A stretch of 64,000 nucleotides of DNA from Agrococcus sp. KRD186 (GTDB lineage: Bacteria; Actinomycetota; Actinomycetes; Actinomycetales; Microbacteriaceae). Positions 46,606 to 54,286 of this stretch are shown here, piece after piece. A program made the position numbers and the translations under genes. The stretch lies in assembly GCF_017168255.1 (NCBI RefSeq), contig NZ_JABFAP010000001.1, positions 1,039,242 to 1,103,241 on the forward strand. The letters are read 5' to 3'. The notes under the pieces are model-generated. The model saw only the letters and a program-made list of their open reading frames with translations, had not been told where the DNA came from and did no database searches. The first letter of the stretch is position 1. Each line of letters starts with the position of its first letter.

Positions 46606-47981
46606 TCCGACCAGGCGTCTCGCAGCGTCCAGCCGGCCTCGGTGCTCATCACGAGCACCGAGGCCGGTTCGCGTTCGGACACCACGCGCAGCAGCCACGC
46701 GTCGCCCAGCCGCTGCACGAGCTCCACCGTGCCGTCGTCTGGCATCCGCCATGGGTCCGCTGCTGTCAGCTGCGGGCTGCCGGGGTCGTGCAGCGCGACG
46801 AGGCAGGCCGCATCGCCCGCGTCGAGGCAGGCCTCACGCTCGGCCAGCAGCGCGGCGGCGCTCGCCACCGGGTCACCCTCCGCGGTCGGCGTCGCGGTAC
46901 CGGCCGGCCCTGGATCCGCGGGTGCGGGGGCCGTCGGCGCCATCGTCGTGGGCGCAGCGCTCGTGGGCGCAGTGCTCGTGGGTGCGGCGTCAGTGGTCGC
47001 ATCGCTCGCGGGTGCAGCAGCCGGCACAGCGTCGGTGCGTGCGCCACCGGCGTCCAACGCACCGGCATCAGCGGCGCCCGCCTGCGACAGCAGCACTGCC
47101 ATGACGGTCAGGGCGGCAGCTCCACCGCCGGCGACCGCCCAGAACCTCGGCCGCACGACCGAGAGCGCGGCCAGCGCGCGCTGCGCCAGCGGTCCGCCGC
47201 GCTCGGCGAGCCGCTCCGCCAGCAGCGCGAGCCGCGCCCAGACGGCGTCGACGCCGACCGCCCGGTCGCGGCGACGCATCCGCACCCGTACGTCCGCCAG
47301 CGGCGGCGCCGCTGCATCGAGCTCGAGCGGCAGCGCCGGCCAGGCCGCCAGCAGCGCATCGCCCGCCGAGGCCAGCTGCCGCTGCTCGAGGGCTGCCTCG
47401 ACCGAATCCGGCAGCGCCGCACCGGCCGCCTCGAGCACGGCAAGGGCGAGCTGCCGCCAGCCGGCGACATCGGCCGCCACGCCCTCGCTCGACTCGCGCC
47501 AGGCATCCGTCGCCCGCTCGGTCTCGATGCGTGCGCCCTCGGCCATCAGCAGCGGAGCGCCGTCGGGGTCGAGCCGGATGTCGCCCGCGCTGCACCCGCC
47601 GGCGCTCGCGCTGAGGGCATGCAGCGCGCCGAGGGCGGCGGCGATGGGCGCGAGCGCCGTCACCGCCTCGCCCGGTGACGGCGACTGCCGCTGCACCAGC
47701 CAGTCGGCCAGGTTCCGCTGCAGCAGCGGCCGCACCAGCACCGTGCCCGCATCGACCGCGACGTCGAGGATCGGCACCAGATGGGGGTGGTCGAGCGTCA
47801 GCAGCGCCTCCGCCTCGCGGGCGAGCGATGCCTCGCCACCCGCGAGGCTGCGATGCACCTCGACGCCCGCACCCGACGCATCCGCCGCCACCCAGACCTC
47901 GCGCTCGGCGTCCCTGCGCAGCGCCCGCACCAGCGGGTGGGCCGCGATCGTCACTGCATGCTCGTCCACGGACGCGACCAT
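46602..47981 (-). CDS. Pseudokinase-like membrane protein
   Basis: A 459-residue protein, ATG 47981. Residues about 20-240 look like a Ser/Thr kinase fold: REAEALLTLDHPHLVPILDV matches the alphaC region, VRPLLQRNLADWL the hinge/D helix, and AGDIRLDPDGAPLLMAEG the catalytic to DFG region. The beta3 Lys is absent (EVHRSL), HRD is replaced by SAGD and DFG by AEG, and no G-loop is seen, so it should be catalytically dead. One membrane helix (about residues 281-303) is followed by an Ala/Pro/Thr linker and an extracellular ~100-residue domain with two Cys. Its stop shares a CTAG with the sucB stop. The function is unknown; a sensing or scaffolding role is possible. Confidence 0.7.
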   Translation of the reverse strand: MVASVDEHAVTIAAHPLVRALRRDAEREVWVAADASGAGVEVHRSLAGGEASLAREAEALLTLDHPHLVPILDVAVDAGTVLVRPLLQRNLADWLVQRQSPSPGEAVTALAPIAAALGALHALSASAGGCSAGDIRLDPDGAPLLMAEGARIETERATDAWRESSEGVAADVAGWRQLALAVLEAAGAALPDSVEAALEQRQLASAGDALLAAWPALPLELDAAAPPLADVRVRMRRRDRAVGVDAVWARLALLAERLAERGGPLAQRALAALSVVRPRFWAVAGGGAAALTVMAVLLSQAGAADAGALDAGGARTDAVPAAAPASDATTDAAPTSTAPTSAAPTTMAPTAPAPADPGPAGTATPTAEGDPVASAAALLAEREACLDAGDAACLVALHDPGSPQLTAADPWRMPDDGTVELVQRLGDAWLLRVVSEREPASVLVMSTEAGWTLRDAWSD

Positions 47982-48050
47982 GCCAGCGCGAGCCGCAGTG
48001 CCGTCGGCGCGATCGGCAGGACTGTGGAGAGCGGAGCGCGATCGCCCCGG

Positions 48051-48056
48051 TATCCT
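48051..48056 (+). promoter_or_regulatory. -10 element of leaderless DUF4191 transcript
   Basis: TATCCT lies six bases before the ATG at 48063, with no Shine-Dalgarno. Confidence 0.55.
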
Positions 48057-48062
48057 GATGGC

Positions 48063-48752
48063 ATGGCACGCGACACCGAGAAGGAGCCCGGCAGGCTCAA
48101 GACGATGTGGTCCATCTTCAAGATGACCCGAGAGCACGACAAGCTGGCGCTGCCGCTGATGCTGCTGGCCTTCTTCGGCCCCATCATCGTCGTCACGGTG
48201 CTGGCGATCGTCTTCCGCCAGGACGTGCTCTTCCTGATCCTGTGGATCGTCTCGGGCGTGCTCATCGGCCTGATGCTGATGATGATGACGCTCACGTGGC
48301 GCGCGGAGAAGATCGCGTTCGCGCAGATCGAGGGCCGCCCGGGCGCGGTCGGCTCCGTGCTCAAGAGCGGCCTGCGCGGCAACTGGACCACGAGCGAGAT
48401 GCCGGTCGGGGTCAACCCCAAGACGCAGGACGCGGTCTACCGCGCGGTCGGCAAGCCCGGCGTCGTGCTGATCGCCGAGGGCCCCCAGCAGCGCGTCGCG
48501 CGCATCCTCAGCGAGGAGCAGCGCAAGGTGAAGCGCATCGTGCCGAACGTGCCGATCCACGTGATCGAGATCGGGCCCGACTCGCCCCTCGAGCTGCGCA
48601 AGCTCACCAAGACCATGCGGCGCCTCAAGCGGACGCTCGCCCGTGCCGAGGTGATGGCCGTCTCCAACCGCCTCACGTCGCTCGGCCAGTCGAGCCTGCC
48701 CATCCCGAAGGGCATCGATCCCCGCCGAGTGCGGCCGGGGCGCCCGCGCTGA
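48063..48752 (+). CDS. DUF4191 family membrane protein
   Basis: A 229-residue protein of the actinobacterial DUF4191 family (Rv2219-like), function unknown. Two membrane helices (about residues 29-50 and 53-75; LMLLAFFGPIIVVTVLAIVF is the first) are followed by a basic cytoplasmic domain with the conserved AEGPQQRVARIL and a Lys/Arg-rich stretch near residue 180-200. The C-terminus IPKGIDPRRVRPG is typical. The stop is directly followed by the GlnR-type box of glnA1. Confidence 0.88.
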   Translation: MARDTEKEPGRLKTMWSIFKMTREHDKLALPLMLLAFFGPIIVVTVLAIVFRQDVLFLILWIVSGVLIGLMLMMMTLTWRAEKIAFAQIEGRPGAVGSVLKSGLRGNWTTSEMPVGVNPKTQDAVYRAVGKPGVVLIAEGPQQRVARILSEEQRKVKRIVPNVPIHVIEIGPDSPLELRKLTKTMRRLKRTLARAEVMAVSNRLTSLGQSSLPIPKGIDPRRVRPGRPR

Positions 48753-48753
48753 T

Positions 48754-48791
48754 GTAACACCGCCGAAACATCGGCGTCACCGACGAGCAAC
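48754..48791 (+). promoter_or_regulatory. GlnR-type nitrogen-control box of glnA1
   Basis: The sequence reads GTAAC-n6-GAAAC-n6-GTCAC-n6-GCAAC, which is the full a1-b1-a2-b2 arrangement (gTnAc-n6-GaAAc twice) known for GlnR binding in Streptomyces glnA promoters. It ends ten bases before a -10 (TAGCGT, 48802-48807), the position of an activator site. It implies GlnR control of glnA1 here. Confidence 0.75.
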
Positions 48792-48801
48792 GGCTCCCGC
48801 G

Positions 48802-48807
48802 TAGCGT
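48802..48807 (+). promoter_or_regulatory. Probable -10 of glnA1
   Basis: TAGCGT, ten bases downstream of the GlnR-type box and 54 bases before the glnA1 ATG. Confidence 0.45.
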
Positions 48808-48861
48808 CGAGGTCACGGCAACCGCCCACCGCCCACCCGCACGCCCAAGTCAAGGAGCACC

Positions 48862-50286
<1,425 letters not shown>

Positions 50287-50298
50287 CACGGCTGCGCA

Positions 50299-50334
50299 CG
50301 CGGGGCCGGGTTCCTTCAGGGACCCGGCCCCGCG
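50299..50334 (+). terminator. Terminator after glnA1
   Basis: A perfect 13-bp GC stem (CGCGGGGCCGGGT with its complement) that can extend by three more pairs around a small loop starts 13 bases after the stop. Confidence 0.8.
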
Positions 50335-50395
50335 CTCGCGCAAAGGGCATGAGGGGCGGATGCGCGCCGTCGGCCGATCGGCGCCGCCTACAGTC

Positions 50396-50832
50396 GTGAG
50401 CGTCGATGCCTGGAGCGCCTCGGACGACGGCGTCCTCGCCCTGCCGTCGGGTCGGCTGGTCCGCGGCCGCGGCTTGGGCCATCCGGCACCCGATGGCATG
50501 GCGCCGGAGTTCGGGCTCTATCTTCTCCCGGAGCCCCCTCCGCCCGTGCCGTGGCATGCGCGGAGGGTGCGCTGGCGGATTCTCGGGCGCCCGCCGATCG
50601 CCGCGACGCCGCAGCCGCGCTCCGCGAAGCATGGCACCGCGCTGCCTCCGAGCGCGTGGAGGTCGCGTGCGTCGGCGGCCGCGGCAGGACCGGCACCGCG
50701 CTCGCGTGCATCGCGATCCTCGACGGCGTCCCCGCCGGGAGCGCCGTCGCGTTCGTGCGCGAGCACTACCACCCGCGCGCGGTGGAGACGCTCTGGCAGC
50801 GCCGCTACGTGCACCGCTTCGCCGGGTCGTAG
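50396..50832 (+). pseudogene. Frameshifted protein tyrosine phosphatase-like gene
   Basis: The N-terminal half reads in one frame from GTG 50396 (VSVDAWSASDD, PSGRLVRGRGL, PEFGLYLLPEPPPPVPW, RRVRW), and the second half continues one frame back with DSRAPADRRDAAAALREAW, then the phosphatase P-loop CVGGRGRTG and FVREHYHPRAVETLWQRRYVHRF. Both halves belong to a ~145-residue actinobacterial protein-phosphatase family whose middle normally reads VRWPDF. One missing base near 50575 explains it. Either the gene is dead or the base was lost in sequencing; the catalytic half alone would lack its N-terminal strands. It follows the glnA1 terminator. Confidence 0.7.
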
Positions 50833-50979
50833 ATGCACTGCGCCGCAGCCTCGGCACGATGCGCGCTGCAAGCGGAGCGGCGACCGGCAGGTCGATCAGC
50901 GGGTGGCCCGTCGGCGCGACCGGTGCCATGGTGGACACGCGCGCAGCATCGCGAGTCTTCAACGTCGAAGGAGCAGTCC

Positions 50980-51198
50980 ATGAGCAGCCATACCTACAGC
51001 GTCTCGGAGATCGTCGGCACGTCGCCGGACGGCATGGACGCCGCGATCCGCAACGGCATCGAGCGTGCCGGCCAGACCATCCGCAACATCGACTGGTTCG
51101 AGGTCGTCTCGGTGCGCGGCCACGCCGACGACGAACAGGTGCTGCACTTCCAAGTCACGATCAAGGTCGGCTTCAAGCTGGAAGAGCCGCAGGCGTAG
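50980..51198 (+). CDS. Dodecin
   Basis: A 72-residue dodecin, a small dodecameric flavin-binding (and CoA-binding) storage/buffering protein. The family features are SVSEIVGTSPDGMDAAIRNGI, the flavin-stacking Trp in IRNIDWFEVVSVRG, and the strand QVTIKVGFKLE. GAAGGAG precedes the ATG. It is convergent with the GntR gene, 124 bases apart; I see no gene or clear structure in that gap. The neighbouring flavin reductase makes a flavin theme possible but not proven. Confidence 0.9.
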   Translation: MSSHTYSVSEIVGTSPDGMDAAIRNGIERAGQTIRNIDWFEVVSVRGHADDEQVLHFQVTIKVGFKLEEPQA

Positions 51199-51322
51199 AA
51201 GAGCCCTTCGGACGCGCGAGTGCTCGTTCTCCAAGGAGGTCTACCGCACTCGCCTGCAAGGCGCTGCGCTCAGTCGTCGTTGAGCTCGGTCCACGATGTG
51301 GGCGACAGTTCGGCCGCATCGA

Positions 51323-51985
51323 CTATGAACGGCCGTCGGTGATCTTCGGCGGCCGAATCGTCGCGTATGCAAACTCCACGAGATAGCGGTTGAGCGCTCG
51401 GACCGCTGCCTCGGCGGCACGGACCTCGCCACCCAGAACTGCAGTGAGGATCGCTCGATGCAGCCGCGCGCCGGTACGGATCTCAGAAGCTTCATCGCTC
51501 ACGTGAGCGAACCAGAATCGTCTCGACAGCCCCTGTACCGGAGCGATGGCGTCGGCCAGGTAGTCGTTGTGCGCGGCGCGCACGATCTGCATGTGCGTCT
51601 CTCGCACCGTGCCCGCGTACGCATCCATGTCCACGCCGTCCTGCGCCAGCATGCCCACCATGCCCTCCATCGAGGCGCGGTCGGCGGCGGTGGCGCGTTC
51701 GCAGGCGAGCTGCACGGCAAGCTGCTCCAAGGCGAGCCGCAGTTCGAGAAGCCGCAGCTGCTCCTCCACTGACGTCGCGGGGATGAGCACACCCCGGTTC
51801 GGATAGATGTGCACCATCCGGTGGCGGGCCAAGCGCTGGAGCGCCTCTCGCACCGGTGTGCGCCCGAGTCCGGTGAGTTCGGTCAGCTGCGCTTCGGAAA
51901 CCAGCGACCCAGGCTCGAGACGCTGGAACACGATGAGTGCCTCAATCGCCTGGTATGCCTCTTCGGCCTTACCGCCGTTGCTCAT
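51323..51985 (-). CDS. GntR family regulator, FCD subfamily
   Basis: A 220-residue regulator. The winged helix spans about residues 8-70 (AYQAIEALIVFQRLEPGSLV, then LTGLGRTPVREALQRLA), and the FCD effector domain follows (about 80-210; LELRLALEQLA, HMQIVRAAHNDYLADAI, GARLHRAIL). Start ATG 51985 is preferred; further upstream Met codons would add a poorly conserved stretch. It is divergent from the flavin reductase-MHS transporter pair with an inverted repeat in between, so it most likely controls that pair and itself. The inducer is unknown. Confidence 0.85.
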   Translation of the reverse strand: MSNGGKAEEAYQAIEALIVFQRLEPGSLVSEAQLTELTGLGRTPVREALQRLARHRMVHIYPNRGVLIPATSVEEQLRLLELRLALEQLAVQLACERATAADRASMEGMVGMLAQDGVDMDAYAGTVRETHMQIVRAAHNDYLADAIAPVQGLSRRFWFAHVSDEASEIRTGARLHRAILTAVLGGEVRAAEAAVRALNRYLVEFAYATIRPPKITDGRS

Positions 51986-52056
51986 CCGACTCCCCTCGTG
52001 CGGGCGCTCGTCTGCCACGAGCTCAAGCGTACGCGGTATCGACTCTTGCATCAGTG

Positions 52057-52079
52057 CCGATATGTTGGTTGTATATCGG
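52057..52079. promoter_or_regulatory. Inverted repeat in the GntR/flavin reductase divergent region
   Basis: CCGATAT-n9-ATATCGG, a perfect 7-bp inverted repeat, lies 42 bases upstream of the flavin reductase ATG and overlaps the best -35/-10 (TTGCAT at 52046-52051 and TTGTAT at 52069-52074). It fits a repressor site for the divergently encoded GntR protein. Confidence 0.5.
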
Positions 52080-52120
52080 TTGGATGGATGTTTCACCATC
52101 AACGAGCAACAGGAGCGACG

Positions 52121-52777
52121 ATGAAGTACGATCCGAGCCGCGAGAAGAGCCCTCTGCCCTACTCACCGTTCAAGAGCTGCACAGTCCCGCGTCCGATCGG
52201 CTGGCTGTCGACCGTCAGCGTCGACGGCGTCGAGAACCTCGCGCCGTACAGCCAGTGGCAGAACCTCACCTTCGATCCTCCGATGGTGATGTTCTCGGCG
52301 AACCAGTACCCGGACGGGCGCCGCAAGGACACCGTGATCAACGCTGAAGAGACCGGGTGGTTCGTCTGGAACATGGCGACTTGGGATCTGCGCGAAGCCG
52401 TCAACATCAGCGCGATGGCGCTGCCGCCGAGCGAGAGCGAGTTCGAGCGGGCGGGCGTGTCCAAGGTCTCCGCCGAGCTCGCACCCGGTCCGATGGTCGC
52501 TGAGAGCCCCTGTCATTTCGAGGTCCGCTACCACTCGACTCACCGCCTGCCAGGCAGCTCCACCGTCGGTGCGATCGACATCGTCTTCGGTCAAGTCGAG
52601 CGCATCCACGTCGACGACACCTTCGTCACGCCCGAGGGCAAGCTCGACATCCCCCGAATCCGCCCGCTCGCGCGGCTCGGCTACTTCGATTACACGAGTG
52701 TGACCGAGACGTTCGAGATGCGCGTTCCCGGCGCTGACGGTGACGCCCAACTGGGGCTCGAAGGCTCCCCGGCCTGA
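52121..52777 (+). CDS. Flavin reductase family protein
   Basis: A 218-residue FMN-binding split-barrel protein. The motif VPRPIGWLSTVSVDGVENLAPYSQW (in parts PRPIGWLSTV and NLAPYSQW) and FDPPMVMFSANQYPDG are those of the flavin reductase/DUF447-like branch, which either supply reduced FMN to a monooxygenase or are hydrolase/oxidase components in aromatic and heterocyclic breakdown. No monooxygenase gene is adjacent. It is 41 bases upstream of an MHS transporter gene on the same strand, and divergent from a GntR regulator, forming one small module. Confidence 0.83.
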   Translation: MKYDPSREKSPLPYSPFKSCTVPRPIGWLSTVSVDGVENLAPYSQWQNLTFDPPMVMFSANQYPDGRRKDTVINAEETGWFVWNMATWDLREAVNISAMALPPSESEFERAGVSKVSAELAPGPMVAESPCHFEVRYHSTHRLPGSSTVGAIDIVFGQVERIHVDDTFVTPEGKLDIPRIRPLARLGYFDYTSVTETFEMRVPGADGDAQLGLEGSPA

Positions 52778-52818
52778 CCGCCCCGTACATCAGAAACACG
52801 ACTAGGAACACGAGAACC

Positions 52819-54138
52819 ATGACATCCAACACCGACAACGTCGTCGGCTCTGGCTCGACCATCGTCGACAGCAAGGGTCATCGCGCCCGCGATCTCATCG
52901 CGGTCAATGCCGGCAACACACTTGAGTGGTACGACTGGACGATCTACACGATCTTCGCGCCGTACTTCGCCGGTCAATTCTTTCCGACTGATGACCCCGT
53001 CGCTGCGTTGCTCGCGACACTCGCGGTCTTCGCGGTGGGCTTCGTCACGCGCCCCCTTGGCGGGTGGCTGTTCGGCAGATACGCCGATCGCCACGGACGC
53101 AAGACGGCGCTCACCCTTGCGATGGCGATCGTCGCGGTCGGGAGCCTCGTCATCGCCGTATCACCCACCTACGGCGCGGTAGGCGTCGCGGCATCCATCA
53201 TCCTGCTCTTGGCCCGGCTCGTGCAGGGCCTCGCGCACGGAGGAGAGATGGGAACGGCTGTGACCTACCTCGTCGAGCGGGCGCCGGACGGACGGCGCGC
53301 GCTCTGGGGCAGCTCATCCTGGGTCAGTGTGATCCTCGGCACTATGCTGGCCACGCTGACCGGACTCGCCGTGACCAATCTGCTCAGCGAATCAGACATC
53401 GCCGGCTGGGGCTGGCGCGTCGCATTCGGCCTCGGCGGCCTCCTCGGTCTCTACGCGCTGTGGCTGCGCCGCAGGATCCAGGAGACGGCCGTCGTCGACG
53501 AGCCGTCCGAGCGCCGCAAGGAACCGCGTGCACCGCTGTGGCAGCGCCTCCGCCCGCACCTGTCGGGAGTCGCCATCGTCATGGGCCTGTCCGCCGGTGG
53601 ATCCATCATGTTCTACACCTGGCTGATCTATGCGCCGACCTACGCTCAGGTTGCACGCGGGCAAGATGCCGGAAGCGCGCTGCTCGCGGCGCTCCTCGCG
53701 CAAGTCGTGTTCCTCATCGCGCTCCCGCTGCTGGGCATGCTCGGCGACCGCATCGGGCGCCGTCCGCTGATCATCGCGTTCGGAGTGGGCTTCATAGCCC
53801 TGTCGTTCGTGCTGAACGGCATGATCGATGGCTCCTTCTGGGGTCTGTTCCTCGCGATGACCATCGCTCTGGTGCTGATGGCGTGCCTCTTCGCCGTCAA
53901 CGGCGCGGTCTGGGCCGAGGTGTTCCCCACGTCGGTTCGCGCTGCGGGTGTCGCGGCACCCTTGTCGCTCGCCACGGCCATCTTCGGTGGTACTGCGCCG
54001 TATCTGAACACATGGTTCGCGAGCAACGATCTCCAGCACGTCTTCATCTGGTACCTGATGGCTGTGACGGCGATCACGCTCGTGACGGGACTGCTCGCGC
54101 CCGAGACGCGCCGCTGGAAGCTCGACCGGACGAGCTGA
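52819..54138 (+). CDS. MFS transporter, MHS family
   Basis: A 439-residue permease with about 12 membrane helices. NTLEWYDWTIYTIFAPYF, GRYADRHGRKTAL and LVQGLAHGGEMGTAVTYLVERAP are MHS symporter signatures. It probably imports an organic acid or aromatic acid with protons. It is the second gene of the GntR-controlled module with the flavin reductase. Its GC-poorer wobble positions and less biased codons than neighbours are noticeable by eye, but I have not counted them. A strong terminator follows. Confidence 0.87.
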   Translation: MTSNTDNVVGSGSTIVDSKGHRARDLIAVNAGNTLEWYDWTIYTIFAPYFAGQFFPTDDPVAALLATLAVFAVGFVTRPLGGWLFGRYADRHGRKTALTLAMAIVAVGSLVIAVSPTYGAVGVAASIILLLARLVQGLAHGGEMGTAVTYLVERAPDGRRALWGSSSWVSVILGTMLATLTGLAVTNLLSESDIAGWGWRVAFGLGGLLGLYALWLRRRIQETAVVDEPSERRKEPRAPLWQRLRPHLSGVAIVMGLSAGGSIMFYTWLIYAPTYAQVARGQDAGSALLAALLAQVVFLIALPLLGMLGDRIGRRPLIIAFGVGFIALSFVLNGMIDGSFWGLFLAMTIALVLMACLFAVNGAVWAEVFPTSVRAAGVAAPLSLATAIFGGTAPYLNTWFASNDLQHVFIWYLMAVTAITLVTGLLAPETRRWKLDRTS

Positions 54139-54153
54139 CAATCGGCAACGTGC

Positions 54154-54193
54154 CGAGGGGTCGCCATCGCCGAGGGGCGGTGGCGACCCCTCG
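54154..54193 (+). terminator. Terminator after the flavin reductase-MHS operon
   Basis: A 13-bp perfect outer stem that extends inward to 18 pairs with one G-U and a four-base GAGG loop starts 16 bases after the transporter stop. Confidence 0.8.
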
Positions 54194-54286
54194 ACGTCGG
54201 GCTCGCGCGCTCAGCGGCCGTGCCATCCTCACTCAACAGCCATTCCGGGGCATCTGCAGCGGGCTTGCCACCGGATGTCCACCTCG

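Noticed and set aside
51199..51322. Possible small RNA in the gap between dodecin and the GntR gene
   Set aside because: No promoter or terminator-like hairpin convincing enough was seen.
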